Below, piece after piece: positions 43,376 to 56,812 of a stretch of DNA of 64,000 nucleotides (the first letter of the stretch is position 1; each line of letters opens with the position of its first letter). The notes beneath the pieces are model-generated. The model was not told where the DNA came from. It was given only the letters and a program-made list of their open reading frames with translations, and did not search any database. The position numbers were made by a program, and so were the translations under genes. The stretch comes from Zingiber officinale. Taxonomy: Eukaryota > Streptophyta > Magnoliopsida > Zingiberales > Zingiberaceae. The stretch lies in assembly GCF_018446385.1 (NCBI RefSeq), contig NC_055991.1, positions 118,277,794-118,341,793 on the forward strand, in the 5' to 3' direction.

Positions 43376-44520
43376 AGAGGCCGCGCATGCATGAGCATGT
43401 TTACTCACTGTTCTTGTTCGATCAATTATCAGACACTTCAGTAGTTGTTATTGTTGTTGTTGGTGTTGTTGAATGCACAGTTCTCGGTGTAGTATAAAAG
43501 AAGGTATGGTTGCTTCCTTAGGTGGGAAGTCATTGGAGTGGTGGGAAAAGTTGGGCGATGGTTTTGCTGGATTGAGTTGAAATATGAAAAACAGATAAAT
43601 TTTGCAGCTTTTTGGATGAATCTTTACCTTGTAATGAAACCTGAAAAAGTAGCATCTGGTGTGGGGTGAAAGGTTAAAGTGGAGTAACTAGTTAAATTTG
43701 GAGGATTTCAGTCAAAGTTAAAAAATTAATTGTGCGTAATAATATTATTAGAAGGAGTTCAACTTTGTTGCATTCGATCCAAATCTATCATTTTGCTTGT
43801 CAAATGCAAAGATAAAGGATACTAATGAAGAGTTCATCTTGCCTTCAAGAGCAAGTATTATACCTTTCTTCCACCTATGCAAGTAATGGCATACTTCTAT
43901 TCCTACTTTCCTCCTCTTTTCAATCTCTTTACTCTTAAAATACATGCAATAAGATTTCAAACCTTGTTTATAGAATATTGCAATAAACACTAAAATACAC
44001 GCAATAACTCCTACAATATCAAATAAAGTCCACCATGAACCACAAAATATCATAAGATAGTGTTCACAATTCCGAGGAAGACGGCAAGAAAAAACCAAAA
44101 TTGTCCCAAAACTATTGCTTCCTAAACAACCTTAATCACTTTAGCAATGATAAACTCAAAAATTGTTCAAGAACAACAATACAATCTTTAGCCCAACTCA
44201 GCTATAGAATGCAACTAACCATGTCTAGATGTCTAGAATGGATCACCATAGACTCATCCTCCCGCAAATATTAAAGCAAAATCTAACATACCAACTAGAA
44301 TACATTTTTAAAGTCATTATTAAGAGTATTCAAATAAAAATATCTCTCTTTTATTCATAATTAATTATAATTTAAGATAACGTGCATTACAATTCATTTT
44401 TTAACTGGCCAAAATCTGGCCAGATTTACCATATCAATATTTCTTTATTTGTGGAAATAGGAATCAAGATTGATGAGCTCTAGATCATCATACGCACTGC
44501 ATGGCACTGAACTATCACTA
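43376..44520. other. Downstream flank of the CLE gene
   Basis: This holds the 3' untranslated region and AT-rich intergenic DNA. A (TTG)n-like run lies at about 43446-43470. The minus-strand frame at 43748-44098 is AT-driven and shows no domain. No other gene was found. Confidence 0.4.
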
Positions 44521-44760
44521 TTAAGAACTCATTAATGCATTCTCACTATTCCAAAGCATAAACTCTCGGACTGTTGGATGCTGAAGACTTTGCTTTATGG
44601 TTAGTGTGCTCCAGCTTACTTTAGTCCTCCAACTGGCTGAAAGGGAACTGAAAGCCACAGAGGAATCCTGTGACTCTTTGTGAAGCTTGTAGTTGTTACT
44701 GAACAGGCTTGATTTGGAGTTTTGACAGCCTTTGCTTTGGCTAGCTTCTTGTGCATGCAT
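44521..44760 (-). CDS. Small hypothetical protein
   Basis: The 79-residue frame begins MHAQEASQSKGCQNSKSS. I do not recognise it. Its composition is balanced, unlike the AT-driven frames around it, and stretches such as VAFSSLSASWRTKVSW and HPTVREFMLWNSENALM read like real protein. It could be a small host gene convergent with the CLE gene or the last exon of a longer one. No signal peptide or membrane segment is visible. Confidence 0.3.
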   Translation of the reverse strand: MHAQEASQSKGCQNSKSSLFSNNYKLHKESQDSSVAFSSLSASWRTKVSWSTLTIKQSLQHPTVREFMLWNSENALMSS

Positions 44761-45120
44761 GGTTATGTTTAGCAGCCATGTGTCATTTGCATGCTAGTTC
44801 GCAACTCCCTTTAGTACTTTTTTCACTTTGCTTTTACAGATTAATTGAATCCATGCTCTTCGTTGACGGTCGACGCAGTTGGCAGAGAGCCTAAAAGAGG
44901 AAATCGATGTAAAATAAAGTTTAGGCAAAAATAAAGTTGACATTTTTTTATATATAAAATTATTCCTCTTATAATTTATAATTTATTATTATTATTATTT
45001 AATTGTTTGATTTTTTATTTTTAACTTTTGAATTTTGAATTTTTATTTTTAGTTTTTGAATTTTTATTTTTAATAATCCAGATATTTAATTTTTCGAATC
45101 GATTAATCTTACAAGTGATG
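44761..45120. other. AT-rich spacer
   Basis: No gene was seen. A short run of TTTTATTTTTAATTTTTGAA-like repeats lies at 45005-45070. Confidence 0.4.
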
Positions 45121-46705
45121 AGTTTATGTTAATATGTACATTTATGTATCAAAATATTCCTTATTTATTTTATGAATAATTATTTTATAAAGATAAGTAT
45201 TTATCGTTAATCATTTACTTTTATGTACATGTATGATTAATAATAAAATTCTATTGATTAATGAATATATTAATCTTAAAAAAGTCCCTGATCGAATAGA
45301 TATCTAGAGGGGATATGAATATTTAAATCAATATTGAGTATGATTAGGACAAGATATATCGAGGGATGGATATCCAAGTTGTACATGAGAGTGCCTCGAG
45401 TTTAGAGGTACACGGGATACCATCCGTTTAAAAAGAAACCACATATTAAGTATCATTGGTCATTCCTTTTATGAACAAGTGTAACTGATCTTTTAACTTA
45501 AGATCTTCATTTATTCTATGCGTGAAGTTATATACTTTGACGTCGTTATTAGTAATATTTAATCGGACTATGATTAATACGATAGTTATGTGTATGACAA
45601 AGCGTAGAGAGAATGGTGTTGAGTCAATAAAGAATTCATCATTTTCTTGGATTAGGAGTTAAAATTCTTGCCACTTGATAGATATATTAGTGATTTGGAA
45701 TCTATGACCATGGGAGAAATGATTTTATCATTCAAGAGAAGTCTATTATATCTTGAAAATTAAGTAAAACAATTAATTTGGTGATGATGCATAATATACC
45801 GAATTGATTGGGATGTAGGGTAGATTAAGAGATTGAATTATATAGTAATCGGTTCATAGTGATTTATAATTTAAGACTAATATTAATTTTATCACGTTGG
45901 GTGACTAAAAACTGTTACTAGACGATTACTTTAATTTATGTATGGATTTACACTGCCTTTGTGTATAAAACGTAGAGGGTCACACATATATCACATAGAC
46001 ATGAACATTATCTATAATTGATTATTTTAGTGAATACTAAAATTAATCAACAAGAATTAATTGAATTATTAATTAATTCTAAAATATTAGAAGTTAATAC
46101 GGGTCAAAATCAAATATTGTTTTATTTGATTCAAAGAAGAGGGAGTAGAGAATTTGGATAGATATAATCATGATGATCCTTGAAAAATTTGAAGAGCCAT
46201 GACACTTCATCTTTCTTAAAAAGTTAATGGAAGTCATAATTCTACTTAAATGAAGAATTAATGGAGACTTTAACTCTCCATCTTTCTAATTAATGGAGGA
46301 CATAATCTACTTAATGAAGAATTAATGGAGACTTTAACTCTTCATCTTCCTTAGAGGCTATAAATAGTCACCCTTAGAAAGGTTGGATGGATGAGCTCTT
46401 TTTCACTATTCTTTTCTTCCATCAAAAAGGATCGATAAGGTTTCCAAAAGGTTTTATCGATTCAAAATACTAACACTTAAAGAATCATATCAAGTTCGTG
46501 ATCTAATTCGCATGAATACCGCTAGAGGAGTCATACGTGGATCTCTTATTTGTTTGTGATATCATTCATGCCTATCGAGAACTCGAGGTATATTTTTATA
46601 TTATTTTGTTTAAAACTATATGTATCACAAAGAGATCCATGATTCAATAGAAAAAAAATTAATTTTAATCTATGTATTCCACTGTGCTCCGAATCCATCA
46701 ATTTA
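45121..46705 (+). mobile_element. Probable LTR-like remnant
   Basis: The block reads like a long monocot copia LTR: a TGTTAATATGTACATTTATG start near 45127, an AT-rich upstream half, a TATA box GCTATAAATAG at about 46356-46366 and a leader ending CGAATCCATCA near 46701. Candidate target repeats GTTTA and ATTTA agree at only four of five bases, so the borders are uncertain. No coding domain or primer site was found. Confidence 0.4.
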
Positions 46706-46729
46706 GTCTCACAAAAATTTATCACATGT

Positions 46730-46822
46730 CATTAGGGTAAATTCGAGAAGCATCAAATGGCCCAACAATCATAATAGGGTAAATTCGAGAAGTGTCAAAT
46801 GGCCCAACAATCATAATTGGAT
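46730..46822. repeat. Short tandem duplication
   Basis: AGGGTAAATTCGAGAAG followed by TGTCAAATGGCCCAACAATC occurs twice about 45 bp apart with few changes (46735 and 46777). No function is apparent. Confidence 0.8.
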
Positions 46823-47013
46823 TTTCTGGAATGAATCAAGCCGAGTAAATGTCTTTATTGGAAATTGATCTCAGTTGCTTTAGTTGGCACCACTATTACC
46901 TTACCATTTGTGCTTTATCTCGAGGTATTCAGATGTTTGAGATTGGATTTGAATATGGTTGGTCGGTATTTTAAAACTTCTTAAAAGTTTTTTTTTTTTG
47001 TTGACATTATGTA

Positions 47014-49387
47014 TGATCCTGTCCGGGTGTGAGTAGATGGACGCTGGAAAGGTGGCGCTCACGTTAACTGGATGTCGATTGAAGATGGTGTGGACCTCCG
47101 ACGAGCTAAGCCTGCAACCACAGAGTCGTTAGTGCCGAGCTGGTGAGGGGTTACCCGGCGATGGCCCTTCGACGCTTAAGTCAGCTACCGACGACAAGCA
47201 AATGAAGTAGAGAGGAAAGGAGCAGCAGCATGACTCTAGCTACAGTAGTAAAAACATACCTTCGTCGATTCCAGACTGAATCGGGCTCGGGGTTTTGTAC
47301 CTCCGTGACGAAATCTGCTAAGGACTGTGCCTTAATGGTCGTTCGGGGTTGATATTGGATGTCAAACTCGTTGAGCTCCGTTGTCCATTTAATCAACCGA
47401 TCGGACGTCTCTGGGTTAAGCAAGACTCTTCCCAAAGGGTTGTTGGTCATCACAATGATAGTGTGAGCGAGGAAGTAAGGACGGAGCCTTCGGGTGACAA
47501 GTATTAATGCAAATGCGAGCTTTTCAAGACCGGTGTTGCGAGATTTAACATCCTTTAATATATGACTCAAGAAGTACACAGACTGGTCTTCATCGTTCTG
47601 CCTAACCAGCGTCGAGCCGACAACGTGCTAAGTCGAAGACAGATAGATCCAGAGCGGTTCGCCAGCAGTAGGTTTGGCTAATACAGGTAGCGAGTTCAGA
47701 TATGCTTTAAGTTCCTTGAAGGCCTGATCGCACTCTTCATCCCATTGGAACTTGGTGGCTCGATGCAGGATATTGAAGAAAGGAAGGCTCCAGTCAGACG
47801 ACTCGGAGATGAACCGTGATAATGCTGTTATCCGCCCGGTGAGGTGCCGAGCTTCCTTCAAGTTTCTTGGTGGTGGCATATCTTGGAGTGCTTTTACCTT
47901 GCTGGGGTTTGCCTCAATGCCCCGCTCGGTTACGATATATTCCAGGAAGCGTCCACTCTTCGCGCCGAACAGACACTTCTGAGGATTTAACTTGATTCCG
48001 TACGCTCGGAGGATCTGGCAGGTCTCCTTGATATCTGCACAGAGATCAGCAGCTCAGAGGGATTTAATTAATATGTCGTCGATATATACCTCCATGTTAC
48101 GGTCAATCTACCGTCAGAATACTTTGTTCATCAGCCTCTGGTAGGTGGCTCCTACATTGTTTAGGGCGAACGACATTACATTGTAGCAATACGTGTAAGG
48201 GATCGGTGGCCGGCTAGAAGGGGGTTGGATAGCTAGGTCACCCCCAACTTCTTTTCTTCTCTTCAAAAGATTAGTGTACACGCGGAAATACAACTAACTA
48301 ATGAAAACAATAAAGAAAGAATACCAAATCGTTAACAAGCTCGATGTAACGTGGTTCGGAGATTGCTTGCTCCTACTCCACGGCGTGTCCTTGAGGTGGA
48401 CGAGCCCTTGATCCTTCGGTGGATCAATCCTTGGCAATCTTCGGCTAGAGCTTTCTTCTTCTCGGTGGAGTAAACCTCTCACAAAGGATCTCTTCCTCAC
48501 GTTCCCACATACGACGCCAAATTTGATCCTGTCCGGGTGTGAGTAGACGGACGCTGGGAAGGTGGTGCTCACGTTGGTTGGATGTCGACTGAAGATGGCG
48601 TGGACCTCCGACGAGCTAAGCCTGCAACCACAGAGTCGTTAGTGCCGAACCAGGGAGGGGTTCCCCGGCGATGGCCCTCCGACGCTCAAGTCAGCTACCG
48701 ACGGCAAGCAAATGAAGTAGAGAGGAAAGGAGCAGCATCGTGACTCTAGCTATAGTAGTAAAAACATACCTCCGTCGAAACCTGGGGGTCCTTATATAAG
48801 GCTACCAAGAGGCGCGTGCACACTTCCCAAGGCGTGCACGCTTCTCAAAGCATACTTGGAAAGGACGTATTAGAAAAGCGTGCTTGATGCCATACCTTAA
48901 CAACCCGAACATATCCATGACGCGACAGTGGAAGCTTCCACCGTACGATTCTCTGTCCGACCATGCCGCCGACCATGCCGCCTGCCGATAACACTGGTCC
49001 CTAGGAAGATATCGCCACCTGCTCCTTTTGTCCGTTATTGAGCCGAGTGGGAGAGCCGCTCGGTTAGTCTGTTGTTCGGGTGACATAATGGCCGGGTCGA
49101 GCGTCCGCTCGGCCAGTGATCTATTATCTAGCTCAGGCGAGGGAGCCCTGCCTGCCAAGTCGAGGTTGTGTCCATTGTTCTACCGAGTGGGATGGTCGCT
49201 CGGCCTTCGTCTCTCCCTGCTTGAGCTTTATGAGCGTCAGAAGTCTGGTGTCTGACTGAGTTGTCGGGGCGTCAGACCGGTTACTCTTCCTGCTGACCAA
49301 GAAGGTAGCCCGCCCAATCGGACGCCTGCCCAGGACGTTGACCACTTTGACCTCCTGTCGAATGAACCCCACCTTACCACCAAATCA
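47014..49387 (-). mobile_element. Shortened Tat-lineage gypsy element
   Basis: The whole insertion is framed by a perfect 5-bp target duplication ATGTA (47009-47013 and 49388-49392). On the minus strand it shows a 5' LTR (49387-48524, TGATTT...GGATCA, TATA-like box near 48790), a TTTGGCGTCGT primer-region just beyond it, a leader, a reverse transcriptase/RNase H piece (about 48190-47265) and part of the 3' LTR (from 47014). The RT/RNase H piece includes EKLAFALILVTRRLRPYFLA and LGRVLLNPETSDRLIKW, typical of Ty3/gypsy. The element is much shorter than a complete one and is broken in several places. The LTR parts that can be compared differ by around 8% by eye, so it is fairly old. Confidence 0.8.
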
Positions 49388-49392
49388 ATGTA

Positions 49393-50090
49393 TTTGACTC
49401 TTCAAACCAACTAATCATGAGACGTTGAACTCAATCTTATGAAAATTTTTTAATTGCTACTAAAATAAAATAAATTATGAAGAGCTTATAGAAACACATC
49501 TAGGTGATCAATATTTTTATACTCACTTCTCAGGGACGCAAAATCTCCTCATGCAAAAAATATCTTTTGGAACCTAGAAATAGGATCTTGATGATCTCAA
49601 ATTTCATTTTACCCAGTCGATTATCGAATATTTCACTTAACTTTTTACGATCAAGGTGAATATCAGTTTATCCTCAAAAGTTTTCAGACGTTTTCATTTT
49701 AAACCTACAAAGATGAAAGATGGTTTGAGAATAATATTACTTGGGTGACATTTGAAATACATCTAGCATTTACAGGCTTTTAAAATGCCCTTGAGGCTTA
49801 ATTAATACCAAATACTTCTAAAATACTACTAAATAAATTAGATGATAATTTAAAATAATAAAATAGGTTTGATCTCAGATAGAAGCATTTTGATAATAAA
49901 ATAAATTTTTTAGAACATTTTCTCATTAAAAAACTTGAAGTGTAATGAAAAATTAAATAACATAGGCGATATTTTAATATTTTAAATTATTTGCAAGGTG
50001 AAGTGAATATTAAATAAATATTGGGGCAAAGTGATAATGTTTTTCCCAAATCCGCCGCATTGAGTTGGGTCGATCCGTTCTCGTGGTAGA
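49393..50090. other. Upstream flank of NDUFA13
   Basis: AT-rich intergenic DNA turns GC-rich at about 50045, where the 5' leader of the next gene begins. No clear TATA box was chosen and no other feature was found. Confidence 0.4.
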
Positions 50091-50141
50091 TCAAGAAAGG
50101 GAAAGGGGATCGGAGGAGAACGACGATCGGGCAGGAGAACG

Positions 50142-53100
50142 ATGACGGAGGCACAGGTGAGGAAGAAGCCGGGGATGACTAGCGTGAGGGAGATGCCGCT
50201 GCTCCAGGACGGGCCGCCTCCGGGCGGGTTCGCCCCGGTCCGCTACGCCCGTCGCATCCCCAGCAAAGGCCCCAGCGCCGCTGCCATCGTCATCGCCGCC
50301 TTCGGCGTCATCTCCTGGGGGTTTTACCAGGTCGGGCAAGGGAATAAGATCCGCCGGTTCGTTTTCTTCTTCTCCAACCAACTTTTCCTAATTCAGAACT
50401 CCTATATTCTGCATTATCTGCGAATTTGTTTTATTATTTTATTTTATTCGATGGTGATGAATCTAGATTGGCGTGGTGGATCTTTGTTCCTACAAAAACA
50501 TGACTTTTCCTGATTATTAGATATCCACGGGCCTTGTAAATTTCACTCCAACAGCATTATCTATAAGTTGTTGGCTGGATACTCTATACTGAAGAATCTG
50601 TCCTCACGTGGGCACGTTACATAGCAGTTTGTATGTTTATCAAAACCTTTTTTTGGTACAAAGCATCGATCTTTTGGCAAAATCTTTATGTATCCTTTAG
50701 TCATGCTGCAAATTTTACATGGCTGATTACTGAATCTATCCTAAACATAAAAAAGCATGAACGTTACCCAAACTTCGATTACAAATAGAATTTACATTTC
50801 ATTTGGGTCACGTTAATTTCTCCATTGTCCATGTGACAGCTAAGCCTAGCACATTTTCTCAATGATTTACCAGAATTGAGTATTTAATCAAACTAAGAGT
50901 TAGATTGGATATGCATTAGTTTTTCTCATCAATTCGTTTAGGCTATCATAATTTATCTAGTTGCTCAATTATATTAACATTGAGATGATATGGCAGGTTT
51001 GATCCCTTAAATCGACTGTGTAGACAAGAAGATGGAAAATGTAATAGTATCAGAACATAATGCTACATTTGTTACACATAAAAGTGTGGATTAGATGAGA
51101 GGCGATGTAACATTTGTGCTAGATCTGTTAACTGACAAAGTATGTATTAGGTTTATGTGTAACTCCATATTTGTATGCCCCTTCAATTTTAATTCTTGTA
51201 AAGTAAGGAGGATGAGATCTCACATAAGTGTTCCCCAAAAGAAAGATGATTCTTGTAATGGTCTGGGTGATACTGGTAATGATGATTTGGAGTTACTGCT
51301 TCTCAATGGTATCTATATGTCTCAAACAGTTTCCTCGACACATTATATTAAGCACACACAATCCTAGAGAATTGGCGCAATATCATTAATTTCCAATATT
51401 TTGTAATCTTTCAACCCTTCCTAGAGGTAAAATGATGGGAAACACCCTCCTAACCAGCACACACAATCCTAGAGAATTGGTGCAATATCATTAATTTCCA
51501 ATATTTTGTAATCTTTCAACCCTTCCTAGAGGTAAAATGATGGGAAACACCCTCCTAACCATCACCACCCAGAGAAAGGGGTTCATAACTAAATGGAAGA
51601 AATGCTTAAGAGAAATTCGAAGAAGTATTTTTTAACACTAAGAAACTCTGTATTTAAGGGACATGATGACTGATAGTAAAGTTTGGTTATTTGCCAAAAC
51701 GAAATTGTTGACTGAATGAACTTAATTGTGTTAATAAAGTATGGTTAACACAACTATGATTTCTTTCCTTAAAATACAGCTGTGGTTTTAGTTTGCTACT
51801 AATTACTTATGTAATTAATTTAGTGCTAGAAAAGAAATAACTGGCTATGTTTTTAGCAGATGAATTGTATGTGGTGGTTTTACATTTAATATGTACTTTT
51901 TACTAAACTGTTATATCAATGTGGTTCTAGCTTTTGAGTTCTGCAATGCTAGTGGACATTGCTATTCATGTTTTTGTAGTTATTTTCTACAAAATCAGGG
52001 CACTTGCAATTTTGAATTGTATTTCATTAAGTAATTTTCTGTGTGAATCCAAAGATTAACCTTTCCTAATTTTTTTTAATAAAGATGCTCATCCATTTGG
52101 CATTACTTTCTCTATATAGGCTCTTGTTTAACATGATTGATTAATCTTTTGTCATGTTTGTAATGCTTGTCACTGGGGCATCTTCTGCTTACAAATTTTA
52201 ATACAACTTTGCCTATGTTTTACTCTGAATACAGCTTCCATCTATTTATTTCCTTATTGCAGTTACCTAATACCTTGTTTTATTTGCAAAATTTAATTAT
52301 AACGTTCCTCTTACAAACTTGTATATAGTCGCCATATTTATGTTTCAAGAAGAGGTTATCAATTCCATGATGGCTTTTAAAATAGCATCCGAGACCCCGA
52401 TCCCAAAGTTTTACTTTTTTATGGTAATGTTTAGGCTACAACTAGCAATCTAAAATATCTAACTTTGTTGAGTTCTTTTAGTTACTAGCATGCATCATTT
52501 TACTGGCACTTGAATTGCTGAAAATGGAAGCTGAGAGGTTTGGTTGTATGTCTTGTGTTTTGCATGAATTGAAGTGAAAATACCTATTAGACATCCAATT
52601 CATTCTAATAAGAGTGAAATCCATGGGGATGATTTTAAGTATGCTCTAGGATCTCTAATCTTTTTGCTGAATGGAGTTTTTTCAACTGCTAATACAAGAT
52701 GAGTCTTCCTCAAGTGGAAACGTGCCTGCTAAGTTGATGTGACTCCAAGAAATTCATGTTTTGGGTTTTATGGATCGAGCAATGCGTGGCCATTGCCAGA
52801 ACTTTCTTACAGAGTTACCACTCATTTCTCCATATCATCTTTGCATGTTTTACTTTTTATTCAATAAAAATTTGTTTAATAGTGATTTATTGTACTATTT
52901 ATACACTTTCCTCCTTTCTGGTTTACTTCTACTGTCTATTTTCTTCATTCTCAGTCTCAATCAAACCTTTTCCATTAATTTGGAGAATGTTATGTTGTTT
53001 GTGCCAAAGAACATTTTTCTAAATATGCTTTTGTGATTGGAACCAGTGCTTTGAAGGAAGAGAAATATGCTGCTCGTAGAGCATTAGTGCCAGTGCTTCA

Positions 53101-53491
53101 AGCTGAAGAAGATGAACGGTAAATAAAATATCATTGCTACTAACTTCATTCTAAATTTCTGATGTACATTTCACCTTTTCCATAAACAGTAAACCACTAG
53201 TAATATAAGCTTATTTATGGAAGATAATATTCATGTGGTCACTCTTAAATAGTTGGGATAAACATGATGGGATAAAGACAGTGATGATTATGCATCCACT
53301 ACCTTCCCTTTAATGTTTTTCTCAAGCATTGTACACTTCCTTGTAGGTTTGTCAAGGAATGGAAGAAATATTTAGAAGAGGAAGCTAGGATCATGAAAGA
53401 TGTTCCTGGATGGAAGGTAGGAGAGAGTGTCTACAACTCAGGAAAGTGGATGCCTCCAGCAACCAGTGAGCTGCGACCAGATGTATGGTGA
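50142..53491 (+). CDS. NDUFA13 / GRIM-19 homologue, mitochondrial complex I subunit
   Basis: Three exons, 50142-50356, 53047-53118 and 53347-53491, join in phase to 143 residues, the usual length for plant NDUFA13 (B16.6). It is an accessory subunit of NADH:ubiquinone oxidoreductase in the inner mitochondrial membrane, needed for assembly of the membrane arm. Exon 1 encodes the conserved [20 protein letters not shown] and a single membrane helix (about 44-64, [20 protein letters not shown]) ending GQGNKIRR. Exon 2 gives [20 protein letters not shown], and exon 3 ends [13 protein letters not shown], all family signatures. Both introns split Arg codons after CG and have GT/AG borders. Intron 1 is long (2690 bp) and contains a 105-bp tandem duplication. 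The ATG is preceded by a GC-rich leader. Confidence 0.95.
51351..51562. repeat. 105-bp tandem duplication in NDUFA13 intron 1
   Basis: The unit starting AGCACACACAATCCTAGAG at 51351 is repeated at 51456 with about one difference, so the duplication is recent. It lies in non-coding intron sequence. Confidence 0.9.
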
Positions 53492-55496
53492 TATAGTCAG
53501 AATCCTCCGAATTTGGGGCATTCAGCACTATGAACATTGATCTTCACCTTCTGCTATTTGAATCGTGTAGTGATGAAAAGTCACCTAATTTTGTGTTTTG
53601 GCTATAACATTTGCTGGTCATAATCCTACAATCCTTTTGGAATTAAACATCTTGGTTTACAAACCAAGTGAATAAGATTTCAGGGTTCATAAACTTAACT
53701 AAGTGAACCTTTGCTTGTTCAAGTGTTAGCTGATGATGAATCATGAGATGATGCAAATTATAATTTCAGGGCTTTTTTTCTCTTTAGAAAATATTGTAGT
53801 TTTACAGAAACCTTCAAAGTTCTCTGTAGATTGATAAGATGCGGTTCTTTTTATAATTTTTATTTTTTTTAAGTTGATATTAGGTATTTCGTATATTTTT
53901 TAGTTGGTATTTTCTAAATTCTGGAGGGGATCCGTCTAGTCTTACAAAAATATTTCATTAATCATTAAAATAAATTATAGCACTTATGGATCCATCAGCC
54001 TACTATTTTTAAGATAAAATTTATCTATTAATTTGTTAAAATTGTAACTCTATCTTTAATAAGAAATTAGGAAGATCTTTTACCACTAGCCCCGAGAGCA
54101 ATGAGATGATGTTGTAGTTTGAAAATGATATAATAATGATATATATTTATATCAATTTATTTCAACTTTTATTTTTTTTCAAAGGAATAAAACTAAATCT
54201 ACTTTTTAACTCTTTGTCATGCAAAACCTAATAAACCCACATGCCATCGTCACCTATTTAAGTTGAGGTTTATCTCTTCTTATCTAAAGACAAACTATAT
54301 TCATTCCATTGCTATGTAATTATATTCCCTCGTGCCATTTTTTTTTCCAACTTTTCTTTTTGGATGAGGACTTGTTTGTTCATAAAACTTTTTAGGGTTT
54401 ACATTCTTTCAGTCATGTGTCAATTTTTTAGCAGCCCTAAACAATTGATTAATCATAAACTATTTATATTATGATGGTTAAAAGAGCCTCTAATCCACTC
54501 ATCTCATAAAACTACAATATTTTTGGATCCTCTAAATCTTTGCTTTAGAGAGAAGAGCCTTTTCAGTTACTTTAGCTAAATTCATCTATACTTTCAAAAG
54601 TTGATATGATTAATAAGCGCAACCTAATAGCTTTTCTATGTGTGAAAACATATAGTATAGCAGGAATCATTGATCATGCATTAGAATCATGTGCCTAAAA
54701 CAAAATGCGGGATCACGATCGAGTTTAGGGTTTATGAGTCTAAGGATGCAATCCGTAAAAGGAACTAGTATTTTTTGAACAAAATGACGCATCAAAGTGG
54801 AAGTGAAACACCGAATCTAATGAGTGGATCAGAAGAGCATAAGTTTGAGATTTAGCATACTTAATTAGGTATTGTCCATTAATTTTTGTGGATATAGGCT
54901 TGAAATGTGATTGATTGGGATTATTAACACATGAACTTCATGTTTGAAACGCAATAATTAATTTAGTAAATATTGTGATTGTTTTAGTATGATACATTAA
55001 CTTTAGTTAGTGTATGTTTGCTTGTATATTTAGGGTCATGTGCTAATAGTTGTTGATCCAAGATTGAGATCATGTGCCACATATCATAATTTTTTAAGAT
55101 AATGAGTGTCCTAGATACGATTCATTGTGTTGATGTGTGTTTATTTGAAACACATGATCTTTGGTTCGCGATGAAATCATGTGTTAATACCATAATTTTG
55201 ACGAGTTATTGTTCATTTTGACCAACATAAGAAGAAAATGATAAACAACAAAATGGATGAAGAAAAATTCTCTCTAGTTAATAAGTAACTCGTTACAAGC
55301 TCAAAAAAGTGCTTTAAACACAACATTTAGTATAAACTTGTATATGACCAATGACTATTGTTTCAAATGGTTACATACAAAATGTTAGCTAGCATGATCT
55401 CGTGCAATCTTCCTTTCTCACTCATGCCGTCTTAAGATAATCGATTCCTAACCTTGCTATCGCAAAAGATCTGACTGAATTATAGGTTAATGTTTT
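53492..55496. other. Convergent intergenic stretch between NDUFA13 and the MYB gene
   Basis: The first few hundred bases are the NDUFA13 3' untranslated region. The rest is AT-rich and holds no gene I can support. A word like GATCATGTGC/GAAATCATGTG recurs loosely at 54680-55190. Confidence 0.4.
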
Positions 55497-56737
55497 TCAG
55501 ATTTCCGGCAATTCCTCAAAGTCCCCTGCCTCCATGAACACCTGCATCCAAAAATCTATTCCATCTTCTTTGCCACTGAATGAACAAAATGATGCCAAGG
55601 AATCATCCCAAGAGGTGTCATAGTCGGCGAAGAATGCATCTGACCACATATTATCATCGATATCGGAAAGCTCATACGGAGTAACGATAGCTTCTTTGAT
55701 ATCTTCATTGCTAGTTTCACACATCTTGTTAGAGGAATTGGTGCAAGGGTTGGTCAAGGTCTCACTCAAGGACTGACTTGGGGACGGAGGGCCGTGGCTC
55801 GGGCAATCCAACTTTGGCTTCCTCGTTGCTTTGCGGTCGATGGCCTTAGCCTTTGAGCCAAATTTGGGTGTGTCAATTTGGCACTTTCGCGGAGAATCCT
55901 GCACTGTTTGGGTCGGTTTGATTCGCTTCTTCAAGTGAGTGTGCCATACATTCTTGATCTCGTTGTCGGTTCGACCGGGTAGCTTAGATGCTATTTCTGA
56001 CCACCTGACAACAAAACAACAGAATTTCATACTCATAGTACCTGATCAAATCCAAGAAAGAATCTTTAGGATGCTTTCACTGTCATACTACTCTACTTCA
56101 AACTGTTTGATCAAAACTTCATCACAAAACACCAATATATCACATTCACCTTCAACTTTCTAGAACTTCTTTTGTTTGCCAAGCAATATTTGTCCTACTA
56201 ATTGAGGTCGGCTATATGAATCTTATCCTACATAGAACATCAACTAGAACTCGAACCCTATATTTATCGAAAACATTGAACTAAACCTCACCTATTGCCG
56301 AGAGTCTCATGCAAGTTTATTATGGTCTCTTCTTCCTCCATGGTATAGTTGCCTCTCTTAATGCCCGGTCGGAGATAATTAGTCCACCGAAGCCGGCAAC
56401 TCTTCCCGCACCTCAACAATCCTGAAGTCAATCATATATCATCAAACCAACTGAAACTGAAATGCTTTCATGCCAGAAAATGCATTAGCTTCAGATTCAG
56501 AACCAATTTGAGTTTAGCAAACAAACTGAAACTAAAATGTTTTCTTTTGTTAATCTCAGAGACATAAGAACAAGCAAACAGAAGGCATATAAAAGAACAA
56601 GTACCAGCTTGTTTAGGCAGAGCTCTCCAGTTCTCATGGCCATGCTTCTCTACGTAAGAAATCAGCAGCCGGTCTTCCTCCGTCGTCCACGGTCCCTTCT
56701 TCAAGCCCATGTTTGAGCAACAAGGAGCTCTCACCAT
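55497..56737 (-). CDS. R2R3-MYB transcription factor, MYB13/14/15 group
   Basis: Three minus-strand exons, 56737-56605, 56421-56292 and 56004-55497, join in phase to 256 residues. The intron positions are those conserved in R2R3-MYBs. R2 runs from about residue 14 to 64 ([39 protein letters not shown]), and R3 from about 67 to 115 ([18 protein letters not shown]). The regularly spaced tryptophans are present, with the usual first-R3 replacement by a non-Trp residue. The bHLH-contact motif of R3 is absent. The acidic C-terminal end [20 protein letters not shown] resembles the FW...EAGD..ELP motif of subgroup 2 (MYB13, 14, 15), activators in cold, drought and phenolic-defence responses. The start [15 protein letters not shown] fits the family, and upstream in-frame codons in the leader are ignored. 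Target genes cannot be told from sequence. Confidence 0.9.
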
Positions 56738-56812
56738 GATGCAGGTCGCAGGAAACAACAAACAAGCCGTTCCTTACTGCAAATTTCAATAACAGAGAAG
56801 GGATATCCTGTG

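Noticed and set aside
51095-51367. 90-residue open frame inside NDUFA13 intron 1
   Set aside because: No domain, lies wholly in an intron on the same strand, and runs into the tandem duplication. Probably chance.
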